A DNA stretch of 64,000 nucleotides from Pedobacter hiemivivus (GTDB lineage: Bacteria; Bacteroidota; Bacteroidia; Sphingobacteriales; Sphingobacteriaceae), in assembly GCF_004331685.1 (NCBI RefSeq), contig NZ_SJSM01000001.1, forward strand, positions 182,994-246,993, given 5' to 3'. Both the position numbers and the translations under genes were made by a program. The notes beneath the pieces are model-generated. The model did no database searches. It saw only the letters and a program-made list of their open reading frames with translations, and was not told the DNA's origin. The stretch's first letter is position 1. Each line of letters opens with the position of its first letter. Positions 1 to 8,167 of the stretch are shown here, in pieces.

Positions 1-293
1 GTAAAATTCTAAACAAAAAAGGGAATCAGTTCAATGTAAACATTCTCCTTCATCCAGGAGAAGTACTCGCCAACGAGCTTGAAGCAAGAAAACTTACAAA
101 AGCTGCTTTCGCAATAAAAGCGGGGGCATACCCTTCTCAATTGACCGATATATTAAAAGGTAAACGTAATATCACAGCATACATAGCATTGAGACTAGAG
201 ATGGAACTAGAAATACCTGCTGAATTTTGGTTAAGACTACAGATGGATTATAATCTACAAAAAGAGCGAAATAAGTTAAAGCAAACCACTTAG
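1..293 (+). CDS. HigA-type XRE antitoxin, 5'-truncated by window edge
   Basis: Reading frame 3 is open from the window edge to a TAG at 291-293, about 96 codons, and is cut at its start. The product carries the HigA-like helix-turn-helix pattern: a HPGEVL motif, then an SQLTDILKGKRNIT recognition region, then EIPAEFWLRLQ. This fits the antitoxin of a HigB/HigA (RelE-type) toxin-antitoxin pair, which binds its own promoter and neutralises the mRNase toxin. The partner toxin would lie upstream, outside the window, so the pairing is inferred. The gene converges on the GNAT gene, with 13 bases between them. Confidence 0.75.
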   Translation, partial: KILNKKGNQFNVNILLHPGEVLANELEARKLTKAAFAIKAGAYPSQLTDILKGKRNITAYIALRLEMELEIPAEFWLRLQMDYNLQKERNKLKQTT

Positions 294-306
294 AATAAGA
301 GCTAAA

Positions 307-756
307 CTACAATGCCTTCTCGAAACAAACACTATTCTCCACGCCCTCATATTGGCCGTAATTAGGAATAATAGCATAGCCCATTTTTCCATATAAGCCA
401 ATAGCTTCGGGCTGGCGAATCCCGGTTTCTAAAATAGTTTTATTAAAATCCATTTCTTTAGCCCAAGCTTCAAGTTCAATTAAAACTTTGCTAGCTACCT
501 TTTTTCCTCTTGCAGTCTCCAGTACATACATCCTCTTGATCTCGGCAGTAAGGTCATCAAAGTATTTGAATGCGCCACAACCTACAGCTTTCTCATTCTC
601 GTAAGCAACAACAACATTTTTAATCAAATCAATTTTATTAAACTGAGCATAAAATGAATGTTCTTCACCATCTCTCACAGCCAGATCCTTGTCTAATAAT
701 TTTACCAGATCAATGAAATCTTGGTTTATTGAGTCAGTACGTACAAAGGCAATCAT
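307..756 (-). CDS. GNAT-family N-acetyltransferase
   Basis: A 149-residue GNAT-fold acetyltransferase, of normal length for a single-domain member. The strand VGCGAFKYF (about 58-66) is followed by AEIKRMYV and then ETARGKKVASKVL. The latter is the acetyl-CoA pyrophosphate-binding loop (family pattern Q/RxxGxG/A) leading into helix alpha3. ETGIRQPEAIGLYGKMGY is the usual C-terminal strand-helix. It should transfer an acetyl group from acetyl-CoA to an amine; the substrate cannot be told from sequence. It has an ATG start and stands alone between convergent or diverging neighbours. Confidence 0.85.
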   Translation of the reverse strand: MIAFVRTDSINQDFIDLVKLLDKDLAVRDGEEHSFYAQFNKIDLIKNVVVAYENEKAVGCGAFKYFDDLTAEIKRMYVLETARGKKVASKVLIELEAWAKEMDFNKTILETGIRQPEAIGLYGKMGYAIIPNYGQYEGVENSVCFEKAL

Positions 757-822
757 AGGTCAAAACGATTAACAATATTTTAAATGTAAATAAATATATG
801 ATTTTACGACCATAGCAATTTC

Positions 823-2364
823 CTATTTTGCCAATACAACCTCTCTAAACAAGCTTTCGTTTCCAGTGCGATCAACCGCAGTTACAGCAACCTTATTTAA
901 CTTAGCACCACCCTCTAAAGCTGATTTAATCAAATAGCGGTCATTACGGTTCAGAATTACATAACTCCAGTTATTGCCATATTGAGCGTACACCACCCAC
1001 CTAAATACATCTTTAGCTTCGACACCATTCCAGCTAAGCTTCCACTGCCCCTGTTTTAATTCGGTTCTAACATCAGGTGCAGCCGGTGCTTTATCATCCA
1101 ACCAGGAACTAGCCGGAACAAGCGCATGCTTTTTATAAGGACCTTCAGCAATACCTTTAATCAGTTTCTCATGCTTGGTTAGTCCAGCGATACTCCAGTG
1201 TGCAGCACCCGGACTATTAGGCAACATACCACGTGTGATCATGATCTGATTTACAATCTCGTCTACGTTCTTATCATCACCACCCAATCCGACATTCATC
1301 CCAGGCCACAAGTGTCTATTCATGGTATTTTCAGACGCCCACCAGCCCAGTAATACCGGAAAACTTTGTGGAGCATTATTAATAGACCAGTACAACTGCG
1401 GCATAAAATAATCAATCCAACCCTTGTTTAACCAAAGCTTCGCATCAGCATATAGCTTATTGTATTGATCCAAACCTTCAATTGACGCTGGGTAACCTGG
1501 CTTCCAAACACCAAATGGACTCAGACCAAACTTCACATATTTCTTTTCAGCCTTAATCTCTTTATAAACTCGCTCTATAAACTGGTTTACGCTTTGTCGG
1601 CGCCAATCACCTCTACCTAGCTTACCCCCGCTTTTCAGGTAAGCCGCCCAACTTACCTCATCCGGAAAATCAGCACCACCATTATAAGACTCATAGGGAT
1701 AGAAATAATCATCAAAATGTACCCCATCAATATCGTAACGTTTTACAATATCCTTTACCACCGCCGAAGCGTGGTCCTGAGTGGCCTTATTTGATGGATC
1801 CATCCAGTACTGGCCATCTTTCAACTTCAGTACCATATCAGGTCTTTTCTTAACGATAGATTGATCGCTAATCACTTTACCCGAAGTATGGTGTGCACGA
1901 TAAGGATTAAGCCATACATGAAGCTCTAATCCACGATCATGCGCCGCTTCAATCCAAAACTGTAGCGGATCATAATAAGGATTAGGTGCTTGCCCCTGTT
2001 TACCACTTAGAAAAACAGACCAAGGCTCCAAATTGCTTTTATAAAAGGCATCAGCTTGTGGCCTAACCTGAAATATCACCGCATTAAAATTATTCTTTTT
2101 TAAAAAATCAAGCAGAAAGATGGCTTCTTTCTGTTGCTCAGCGGTACTTAAACCGGACTTAGAGGGCCAGTTGATATTGGCAACAGAGGCTACCCATGCT
2201 GCCCTGAATTCCTTGGCAACTTGGGGCCTATCAACAATAACAGACTTAGTTTCGGCAGTCGAAGTTTTAACCTTTTTGCTTGTACCGCAGGAATAAAATA
2301 AAAACAGGCTGCAGCAAGATAATGCCAGCAGCCCTTTTTCAAGATTTTTAAGTGATATTTTCAA
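823..2364 (-). CDS. YngK-like glycosyl hydrolase lipoprotein (GHL10/DUF187)
   Basis: A 513-residue exported lipoprotein. The N-terminus has a lysine, a hydrophobic run and a lipobox ending FLFYSC (Cys about 26). The body is a TIM-barrel glycosyl-hydrolase-like domain of the PF02638 (YngK/UPF0748) family, from FRAAWVASVANINWP through FQVRPQADAFY, LHVWLNPYRA, DGVHFDDYFYP and DYFMPQLYW. A fibronectin-like C-terminal part covers about 430-513. Family members are thought to act on cell-wall or other glycans, but the substrate here is unknown. The start codon is TTG (2362-2364), since no ATG or GTG lies in frame just upstream and the signal peptide begins here. A large inverted repeat surrounds this start. 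The gene is monocistronic. Confidence 0.8.
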   Translation of the reverse strand: MKISLKNLEKGLLALSCCSLFLFYSCGTSKKVKTSTAETKSVIVDRPQVAKEFRAAWVASVANINWPSKSGLSTAEQQKEAIFLLDFLKKNNFNAVIFQVRPQADAFYKSNLEPWSVFLSGKQGQAPNPYYDPLQFWIEAAHDRGLELHVWLNPYRAHHTSGKVISDQSIVKKRPDMVLKLKDGQYWMDPSNKATQDHASAVVKDIVKRYDIDGVHFDDYFYPYESYNGGADFPDEVSWAAYLKSGGKLGRGDWRRQSVNQFIERVYKEIKAEKKYVKFGLSPFGVWKPGYPASIEGLDQYNKLYADAKLWLNKGWIDYFMPQLYWSINNAPQSFPVLLGWWASENTMNRHLWPGMNVGLGGDDKNVDEIVNQIMITRGMLPNSPGAAHWSIAGLTKHEKLIKGIAEGPYKKHALVPASSWLDDKAPAAPDVRTELKQGQWKLSWNGVEAKDVFRWVVYAQYGNNWSYVILNRNDRYLIKSALEGGAKLNKVAVTAVDRTGNESLFREVVLAK

Positions 2365-2410
2365 TAGTTCGTAGCTTTTATCGTATGTTATACCAAAGCT
2401 ACAAACTATT
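2363..2410. repeat. inverted repeat over the YngK-like gene start
   Basis: Arms 2363-2378 (ending GTAGCTTT) and 2395-2410 (starting AAAGCTAC) are complementary at 15 of 16 positions around a 16-base loop. They overlap the TTG start on one side and the -7 promoter box on the other, which suits an operator or a 5' mRNA hairpin. Confidence 0.65.
2394..2401 (-). promoter_or_regulatory. Bacteroidetes -7 box upstream of YngK-like gene
   Basis: Read on the - strand this is TAGCTTTG, matching TAnnTTTG, and ends 29 bases before the TTG start. No convincing -33 TTG was found at the usual spacing, so support rests on the -7 box and position. Confidence 0.45.
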
Positions 2411-2450
2411 ATTTATCTTAACCTATAAGTAAAGTATTTTTTATACGGTA

Positions 2451-2897
2451 TTAAGCCGTTTGTAATTTGGCAATATTTCTGTAAGGAAAAGAACCAAAAA
2501 TATGGCGACGTGCAAACCTTCCTGGTGAATCAGCATTTACCAACTTCACATAAACGGCTTTAGGCACACCAAAATATTCATAAGCACTACCATCCAAAAA
2601 GTGCACAGTAAGTACTAAACCAGCCCAATTGTAATCGGCAATACCACAAGTAGCAGTAGTTTGTGTATATTCATCAATAGAAAGCGCAAGCGTTTCTGGC
2701 GCTATACTTACCAGGAAATGATAAGCTTCAATGATTTCCTTACTTTTAGCTTCGGCATCAAGTTTAGCTTCTTCGCTGTCCTGAAATTTATCAGGGTGCC
2801 AGTCTTTCATTAAATTCCTGTAAATGGATTTCAATTCCTTTAATTCGGCATCCTTTTGTACACCTAATAGTTTTCTGTAATCAGTGATCTTCTTCAT
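2451..2897 (-). CDS. J-domain plus KTSC-domain protein
   Basis: A 148-residue cytoplasmic protein with two small domains. Residues about 4-66 form a J domain with DYRKLLGVQKDAELKELKSI and the hallmark HPD in DWHPDKF, so it should stimulate an Hsp70 (DnaK) ATPase. Residues about 80-145 match the KTSC fold (VLTVHFLDGSAYEYFGVP, then SPGRFARRHIFGSFPYRNI), a small domain of uncertain role found in phage and lysyl-tRNA-synthetase-associated proteins. The glycine/cysteine regions of true DnaJ are missing, so this is a specialised co-chaperone. A consensus -7 box lies only ten bases ahead of the ATG. It is divergent from the small basic protein gene. Confidence 0.8.
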   Translation of the reverse strand: MKKITDYRKLLGVQKDAELKELKSIYRNLMKDWHPDKFQDSEEAKLDAEAKSKEIIEAYHFLVSIAPETLALSIDEYTQTTATCGIADYNWAGLVLTVHFLDGSAYEYFGVPKAVYVKLVNADSPGRFARRHIFGSFPYRNIAKLQTA

Positions 2898-2907
2898 AAA
2901 ATTTGCG

Positions 2908-2915
2908 CAAAGGTA
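2908..2915 (-). promoter_or_regulatory. -7 box of the J-domain/KTSC gene
   Basis: The - strand reads TACCTTTG, a perfect TAnnTTTG box followed by CGC, ten bases before the ATG. This predicts a 5' leader of only a few bases. The -33 element is not clear. Confidence 0.55.
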
Positions 2916-2965
2916 AGCATATTTACTTTAACATAAGCATCTTACTCATCTTCATGTAATCTTCA

Positions 2966-2979
2966 TTTGAATATTCAAA
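2966..2979. repeat. 14-bp palindrome in the divergent intergenic region
   Basis: TTTGAATATTCAAA is a perfect palindrome 41 bases before the ATG of the small basic protein gene. It could be a regulator site for either divergent gene; no regulator is identified. Confidence 0.4.
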
Positions 2980-3020
2980 CTTTACAGTACAATTAACGAA
3001 TAAAAATAAAAACAGAAATC

Positions 3021-3362
3021 ATGAAAAAGTTATTAGGATTAATCGCAATTATGGCATTAGGTTTAACTACCACATTTGCTCAAACACCAGCTGCTGTACA
3101 TACTCCAGCAGCAAAAAAAGTGGTAAAAAAAGAAGTTAAAACAGTTACTACGCCGGTAAAAAAAGGAGTTAAAGCTACTCCAGCAGCAACTGTAACTACT
3201 AAAACAAAAGTAGAGGGCCTGAAAAAAGATGGTACGCCAGATATGCGTCTTAAAGAAAATAAAGCCAAAGCTGTAGTAAAACCTACCACTGCCCCAACTA
3301 AAAAAGATGGCACACCTGATATGCGATATAAAGCAAATAAAGCGGTAAAGAAAAATAAATAA
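3021..3362 (+). CDS. Small basic exported protein with two KKDGTPDMR repeats
   Basis: A 113-residue lysine-rich protein. Residues 1-20 are a Sec signal peptide with a likely cut after TFA|Q. The middle (about 22-66) is low-complexity, rich in Lys, Thr, Ala, Pro and Val. Two near-identical 16-residue units follow at 67-82 and 93-108, both containing KKDGTPDMR and NKA. The unit resembles the PBCV-specific basic adaptor motif first described in Chlorella viruses and also annotated in bacteria; this match is from memory. A rho-independent terminator follows, so it is a single-gene transcript. The function is unknown; a charged periplasmic linker or DNA/cell-wall binder is conceivable. Confidence 0.75.
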   Translation: MKKLLGLIAIMALGLTTTFAQTPAAVHTPAAKKVVKKEVKTVTTPVKKGVKATPAATVTTKTKVEGLKKDGTPDMRLKENKAKAVVKPTTAPTKKDGTPDMRYKANKAVKKNK

Positions 3363-3388
3363 ATTTTAGTTAGAAATTCAATTTCAGG

Positions 3389-3415
3389 AGAGGTGCTTAC
3401 GGCACCTCTTTTTTT
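3389..3415 (+). terminator. Rho-independent terminator after the small basic protein gene
   Basis: Arms AGAGGTGC (3389-3396) and GCACCTCT (3402-3409) pair perfectly around a five-base loop and run straight into a T tract ending at 3415. Confidence 0.88.
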
Positions 3416-3468
3416 GCTTAAAAAAAATTCAACGTATATTAACACCTCAACCCGCTAAAAAAGAACAC

Positions 3469-4374
3469 ATGAAACAATCACGTCGTAGTTTTCTTACCCA
3501 AATCAGCCTACTATCTGCCGCACCTTTATTGGCATCTTCCAACTTGTTTGCAGCAGCACACTCCCCTATTGCGATTCAATATGGTTACGCTGCCATCACC
3601 TGGGGCAATAATATTAAACAATCCATTCAGGATATATCTTCACTCGGTTTTAAAGGAATCCAGCTAAGGGCCAATGCTTTTACTGAATTTGGCCAGAAAC
3701 CGGACGAACTCATCAAGTTGCTCAAAGACGCAAATTTAAAACTAGCCATGTATTCGAGTGGCAATGCAAACATAAATACCGGTAATGATGAAGCCGAAAT
3801 TGCCAAACATATAGCAAGTGCTCGCTTTGTTAAACTTCTGGGGGGCGACAGCATACAGGTTACCAATTCTTCACGCCCAAAATCGGGTACAGTAACAAAT
3901 GAAGACCTCATAAAATATGCAAAACTGTTAACTGAAATTGGGAAGCAAACTGCCGCTATTGGAATAAAAACAACTTACCATAACCATATGGGACAACTCG
4001 GACAAACACCAGAAGAAGTAGATATAATTTTGCAGCATTCGGATCCGAAATATGTTAAACTTTTACTGGATATAGCCCATTATCAACAAGGTGGCGGAGA
4101 TCCTGTAGCGGCAATATTGAAATACAAAAAACGATTAGATTGCCTACACATCAAGGATGTAAAAAACACTACTGATACTAAAGGCTATATTTTTGTAGAA
4201 CTTGGCCAGGGTCGTGTTGATCTACCTGCTGTACTCGCCACCTTAAAAAATATAAACTACAACGGGTACGCAATTGTTGAGCTGGATGCCGTTCCTGTAA
4301 AGGACCGTACACCCCTGCAAAGTGGCCAGATTACACGCGACTATTTAATGAACACCTTAAAAGTAAAGATTTAA
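3469..4374 (+). CDS. Tat-exported TIM-barrel sugar isomerase/epimerase-like protein
   Basis: A 301-residue protein of the xylose-isomerase-like TIM barrel (AP endonuclease 2) superfamily. The N-terminus has a twin-arginine signal, SRRSFLTQ, then a hydrophobic stretch and a likely cut near LFAAA, so it should be exported folded. The barrel carries the family's metal-ligand signatures: TTYHNHMGQ (about 167-175), LLLDIAHYQQGG (about 198-209), DCLHIKDVK and a terminal AIVELD. Family members isomerise or epimerise sugars or inositols; the exact substrate is unknown. Export of this fold is common in Bacteroidetes for 3-keto-sugar and oxidised-sugar processing. It is preceded by the terminator at 3389-3415 and stands alone. 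Confidence 0.8.
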   Translation: MKQSRRSFLTQISLLSAAPLLASSNLFAAAHSPIAIQYGYAAITWGNNIKQSIQDISSLGFKGIQLRANAFTEFGQKPDELIKLLKDANLKLAMYSSGNANINTGNDEAEIAKHIASARFVKLLGGDSIQVTNSSRPKSGTVTNEDLIKYAKLLTEIGKQTAAIGIKTTYHNHMGQLGQTPEEVDIILQHSDPKYVKLLLDIAHYQQGGGDPVAAILKYKKRLDCLHIKDVKNTTDTKGYIFVELGQGRVDLPAVLATLKNINYNGYAIVELDAVPVKDRTPLQSGQITRDYLMNTLKVKI

Positions 4375-4472
4375 ATACACTACATATTCTAAACTGTAAT
4401 AGCAAAGAGGTTCAACGGGCTAGTATCTAACCCATTGTATTTTACTGGTCCTACAATAAAAAAGTAAAACAC

Positions 4473-4503
4473 TTGCGCAATTAAATGATTGCACTTATAT
4501 TTG
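4473..4503 (+). promoter_or_regulatory. Promoter of the ArsR-AHSA1 operon
   Basis: TTG at 4473-4475 and TATATTTG at 4496-4503 are separated by 20 bases, matching the Bacteroidetes TTG-N17-23-TAnnTTTG promoter. The -7 box ends 18 bases before the ATG at 4522. Confidence 0.75.
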
Positions 4504-4520
4504 CAATCAAATAGTTGCAC
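4486..4520. promoter_or_regulatory. Candidate ArsR operator overlapping the -7 box
   Basis: TGATTGCA (4486-4493) and TGCAATCA (4502-4509) form a perfect 8-8-8 inverted repeat that covers the -7 box. A near-copy of the left half, AATAGTTGCAC at 4510-4520 versus AATGATTGCAC at 4484-4494, repeats 26 bases on. Autorepression by the adjacent ArsR protein is the natural reading. Confidence 0.65.
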
Positions 4521-4521
4521 A

Positions 4522-4863
4522 ATGATAACAAGAAGAGATGTATTCCAGGCTATAGCCGATCCCACCCGCCGGGAGATTATTCAAAGAATCGCCCAAGGGT
4601 CACTCAATCTAAATTCAATAGCTGAATCTTTCGACATCAGTCGACAGGCAGTTTCAAAACACATCCAAATCCTTACCGAGTGTGGATTGGTTGTCATTAC
4701 CCAAAAGGGACGTGAACGCTATTGCGAGGCCCAGCTTGGTCAGCTTAATGAAGTAACCAGTTGGATTGAGCAATCTAGAAAACAATGGATTAGCAAATTT
4801 GAAAAACTGGATACCTATTTGAACGAATTACAAACCAAAAACCGGCAAGATGGAACAAAATAA
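4522..4863 (+). CDS. ArsR-family winged-helix repressor
   Basis: About 113 residues from the ATG at 4522. A longer frame from a TTG at 4489 would run through the promoter and operator and is rejected. It has the classic ArsR layout: FQAIADPTRREIIQRIA, then the helix-turn-helix region SLNLNSIAESFDISRQAVSKHIQIL, then the wing GLVVITQKGRERYC. The metal-binding CVC box of arsenic sensors is absent, so it belongs to the non-metal branch typically paired with AHSA1 proteins (SdpR/YdfF-like). The last 14 bases overlap the start of the downstream AHSA1 gene, so the two are translationally coupled. It most likely represses its own operon. Confidence 0.88.
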   Translation: MITRRDVFQAIADPTRREIIQRIAQGSLNLNSIAESFDISRQAVSKHIQILTECGLVVITQKGRERYCEAQLGQLNEVTSWIEQSRKQWISKFEKLDTYLNELQTKNRQDGTK

Positions 4864-5341
4864 CAAACAACAAGAAAAAGAGCTGTTTATTACCCACCTC
4901 TTCAATGCCCCCAGAGAACTTGTTTTTGAAGCCTGGACAGATCCTGAAAAATTAATACACTGGTATGCCCCCGATGGCTGTACTATTGAATTCAAATCAA
5001 TAGATGTTAAACAGGGTGGTACCTTTCATTCTTGTATTCACGATCCTGTACATGGTGAATGCTGGATAAAGGGCTTTTATAAAGAAGTTACTTTCCCCGA
5101 AAAGCTGGTCTTCTCTATGATATTAACCAATGAGAACGGTCATAATGTTGGCGCCACCGAAGCAGGAAAACCAGATGATTGGCCTGAAGAAACGTTAACA
5201 ACCATTACTTTCAAAACAATTGGAAACCAGACCAAGCTTTCTATTCATCAAATCGTTTCTGAAGCAGATGCAAAACAAACCGGTGCTTACCAAAGCTGGA
5301 TCAAAATGTTTAAACGACTGGATGCAATATTGTTAACATAG
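4850..5341 (+). CDS. AHSA1/SRPBCC-domain protein
   Basis: A 163-residue protein of the START/Bet v1-like superfamily, AHSA1 branch. ITHLFNAPRELVFEAWTDPEKLIHWYAPDG is followed by GGTFHSCIHDP and TITFKTIGNQTKLSIHQ, which outline the helix-grip fold with a ligand pocket. Bacterial members are usually co-transcribed with an ArsR regulator, as here with overlapping reading frames. They are thought to bind hydrophobic ligands or assist stress adaptation rather than activate Hsp90. There is no signal peptide, so it is cytoplasmic. Confidence 0.87.
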   Translation: MEQNNKQQEKELFITHLFNAPRELVFEAWTDPEKLIHWYAPDGCTIEFKSIDVKQGGTFHSCIHDPVHGECWIKGFYKEVTFPEKLVFSMILTNENGHNVGATEAGKPDDWPEETLTTITFKTIGNQTKLSIHQIVSEADAKQTGAYQSWIKMFKRLDAILLT

Positions 5342-5422
5342 TATCATAAAACCTTCCATATTCCGAACCAATTTCGAATTCGATTGTTATTGATAAAACG
5401 ATCACGAAAACGATAAGAAGAT

Positions 5423-6121
5423 ATGGGATTAATGGGTTACTACCTGATTGCCGGCATTATGTTTATAGTTGGGCTGATTGTAAGCAACAAGCTCAAAAGT
5501 AAATTTAAGGAGTATAGCCAGATTGGACTCAGAAATGGCATGAGCGGCAGAGAAATTGCAGAAAAAATGCTGGCAGACAATGGTATTTATGATGTGCGCG
5601 TCACCTCTGTACCTGGCCATTTAAGTGATCATTATAATCCACAAGATAAAACTGTAAATCTGAGCCCCGATGTGTATGAGGGAAGGAGTATATCAGCGGC
5701 AGCTGTTGCTGCGCATGAGTGTGGCCATGCCGTGCAACATGCTACTGCTTATAGCATGCTGACTTTCCGTAGTGCAATTGTCCCTATAGTTAATATCAGC
5801 TCACAACTTTCCCAATGGATCATACTCGCGGGGCTCGGACTTTTAGTAGGAAGCGCAAATCCTACAATTTTACTTGTAGGGATAGCCCTATTTGCTATCA
5901 CTACACTTTTCACCATCATTACGCTGCCTGTTGAATACGATGCTAGCAACCGCGCTTTAAGCTGGCTTGAAAAAAGTAACATCACCACCCCTGCCGAACA
6001 TGATAAGGCAGCAGATGCACTCAAATGGGCTGCACGTACCTACGTCGTAGCTGCAATTAGCTCAATTGCAACTTTACTCTATTATATCCTACTTTTTGTA
6101 AACAGCAGAGACCGGCACTAA
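5423..6121 (+). CDS. Membrane-bound neutral zinc metallopeptidase (YugP-like)
   Basis: A 232-residue membrane protein of the Zn_peptidase_2 (YugP) family. There is one N-terminal transmembrane helix (about 5-22). The gluzincin-type motif HECGH follows at 98-102 (AAVAAHECGHAVQH), with His98, His102 and Glu99 as zinc ligands and catalytic base. Two hydrophobic segments lie at about 130-165 and one at about 208-226. PVEYDASNRAL supplies the downstream acidic ligand region. It likely cleaves membrane or membrane-proximal proteins; its substrates are unknown. It converges on hutU with only six bases between, so there is little room for a terminator on either side. Confidence 0.85.
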   Translation: MGLMGYYLIAGIMFIVGLIVSNKLKSKFKEYSQIGLRNGMSGREIAEKMLADNGIYDVRVTSVPGHLSDHYNPQDKTVNLSPDVYEGRSISAAAVAAHECGHAVQHATAYSMLTFRSAIVPIVNISSQLSQWIILAGLGLLVGSANPTILLVGIALFAITTLFTIITLPVEYDASNRALSWLEKSNITTPAEHDKAADALKWAARTYVVAAISSIATLLYYILLFVNSRDRH

Positions 6122-6127
6122 TGAACT

Positions 6128-8128
6128 TTATAACAGACTATCCAACAAACTATCGTCAACCAAATGTGGCATAGTGACATTCAATGTTGGCGTCCTTTCC
6201 ATTTCTCTGGCTATAGCAAAGCGGGCTTCCTTATTTCTGGCCCAGCTTCTCCTGGCAATTCCATTATTTACATCAAAAAACAGCATACTTTTTAGCTTTC
6301 CAGCTGCAGCCTCTGTTCCATCAAGCACCATTCCGAAGCCACCATTAATCACTTCTCCCCAGCCTACACCACCTCCATTGTGGATCGATACCCAGGTTGC
6401 CCCTCTAAAACTATCACCTATCACATTATGAATAGCCATATCAGCGGTAAAACGACTTCCATCATAAATATTGCTGGTTTCCCTGAAAGGAGAATCTGTT
6501 CCGCTCACATCGTGATGGTCCCTACCCAATACTACAGGGGCAGTTAAACGACCTGAATTTACCGCTTCATTAAAGCGCAGGGCGATTTTAGCACGTCCTT
6601 CAGCATCCGCATATAAAATCCTAGCCTGCGAACCGACAACGAGCTTATTCGCTGCCGCTTCTTTTATCCAGATGATATTATCTTGTAGTTGTTGTTGTAT
6701 TTCTGCTGGTGCCTCTTCTTTGATCTCCTGCATCACTTCACAAGCCAGCTGATCTGTGATTTTTAAATCTCCTGGATTGCCGGAAGTACAAACCCATCTA
6801 AAAGGACCAAAACCATAGTCAAAACACATCGGTCCTAAAATATCCTCGACATAAGATGGATATTTAAAATCTATTCCATTGGCAGCCATTACATCGGCTC
6901 CTGCCCTGCTACATTCCAATAAAAAAGCATTTCCATAATCAAAAAAGTAAGTACCTTTTGAAGTATGTCTATTTACTGAAGCCGCATGTCTGACCAAAGA
7001 AGCCTTAACCTGTTCTTTAAAACGCTCTGGTTCAGCAGCCATCATTGCATTCGATTCCTCGTAACTAAGACCTACCGGATAATAGCCACCAGACCATGGG
7101 TTATGTAATGAAGTTTGATCTGATCCAATCTCCACAAAAACACCTGCCTCATCAAAACGCTCCCATACATCAACTACATTCCCAATGTAGGCAAGAGATA
7201 CCGTTTCTTTTGCAGCTTGCGCAGTTTTAATCCTTGCAACCAATCCGTCCAAATCTTCCAGTAACTCATCTACCCATCCCTGCTCATGCCTTTTACGGGC
7301 AGCTTTTGGGTTTATTTCAGCACATACAGTGATACAACCACTAATGGTTCCAGCTTTAGGCTGTGCACCGCTCATCCCGCCCAAACCAGCGGTCAGAAAA
7401 ATCCGGCCTGCCGGACTTTGAGCTGCGCCCAATTTCTTCCTAAAAGCATTCATTAGCGTAATTGTAGTACCATGTACAATGCCTTGCGGACCAATATACA
7501 TATAAGAACCAGCCGTCATTTGTCCGTATTGTGTTACCCCTAGTGCACTGTACTTCTCTAAATCATCAGGAGAAGAATAATTAGGAATCATCATCCCATT
7601 TGTTACTACAACACGTGGAGCAGCAGAAGAAGAAGGAAATAAGCCTTGGGGATGTCCACTGTACATATTCAAGGTTTGCTCATCTGTCATTCTACCTAGA
7701 TATTGCATCGTAAGCAGGTATTGCGCCCAATTCTGAAAAACACCCCCATTCCCACCATAAGTAATCAATTCATGCGGATGTTGAGCAATTGCCGGGTCAA
7801 GGTTATTTTGAATCATCAACATGATGCACGCAGCATGTAAACTCTGAAATGGATACTCTTGTACCGGACGAGCATACATCTCGTAATCCGGCCTAAAGCG
7901 GTACATATAAATACGTCCGTAGTTTTTTAGTTCCTCCAAAAATTCGGCAGCCAATTCCTCATGCCAGGTATCAGAGAAGTAACGTAAAGCATTACGAAGC
8001 GCTAGCTTCTTTTCCTCCTTGTTTAAAATGTCCTTACGTACCGGGGCATGACTAATTTGTGTATGATATGGCTTTTTTTCAGGCAATTGATCTGGTATTC
8101 CCTGTAAGATTTGCTCCTTAAAATTCAT
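6128..8128 (-). CDS. hutU: Urocanate hydratase
   Basis: A 666-residue urocanase, which adds water to urocanate to give 4-imidazolone-5-propionate, step two of histidine degradation, with NAD+ as an electrophilic cofactor. Diagnostic stretches are YGGNGGVFQNWAQYLLTMQYL near the N-terminus, FLTAGLGGMSGAQPKA (NAD-binding glycine-rich segment), ECSRAGADVMAANG, the Cys-containing FRWVCTSGNPGD, and SIHNGGGVGWGEVINGGFGMVLDG near the end. It is about 110 residues longer than the E. coli type, matching the long form of Bacteroidetes. It lies 39 bases downstream of hutH on the same strand, so the two form an operon. hutI and the last step are not in the window. Confidence 0.95.
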   Translation of the reverse strand: MNFKEQILQGIPDQLPEKKPYHTQISHAPVRKDILNKEEKKLALRNALRYFSDTWHEELAAEFLEELKNYGRIYMYRFRPDYEMYARPVQEYPFQSLHAACIMLMIQNNLDPAIAQHPHELITYGGNGGVFQNWAQYLLTMQYLGRMTDEQTLNMYSGHPQGLFPSSSAAPRVVVTNGMMIPNYSSPDDLEKYSALGVTQYGQMTAGSYMYIGPQGIVHGTTITLMNAFRKKLGAAQSPAGRIFLTAGLGGMSGAQPKAGTISGCITVCAEINPKAARKRHEQGWVDELLEDLDGLVARIKTAQAAKETVSLAYIGNVVDVWERFDEAGVFVEIGSDQTSLHNPWSGGYYPVGLSYEESNAMMAAEPERFKEQVKASLVRHAASVNRHTSKGTYFFDYGNAFLLECSRAGADVMAANGIDFKYPSYVEDILGPMCFDYGFGPFRWVCTSGNPGDLKITDQLACEVMQEIKEEAPAEIQQQLQDNIIWIKEAAANKLVVGSQARILYADAEGRAKIALRFNEAVNSGRLTAPVVLGRDHHDVSGTDSPFRETSNIYDGSRFTADMAIHNVIGDSFRGATWVSIHNGGGVGWGEVINGGFGMVLDGTEAAAGKLKSMLFFDVNNGIARRSWARNKEARFAIAREMERTPTLNVTMPHLVDDSLLDSLL

Positions 8129-8167
8129 TGGAATTGTATTTATGATTCAGTTATTAAGGTTTCGATA

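Noticed and set aside
3080..3445. 121-codon open frame on the - strand over the small basic protein
   Set aside because: It is antisense to a gene with a signal peptide and repeats, and spans its terminator; the composition is a mirror of the lysine-rich repeats.
4489..4521. Upstream TTG extension of the ArsR gene
   Set aside because: The added residues are encoded by the operator and -7 box; the family starts at the ATG at 4522.
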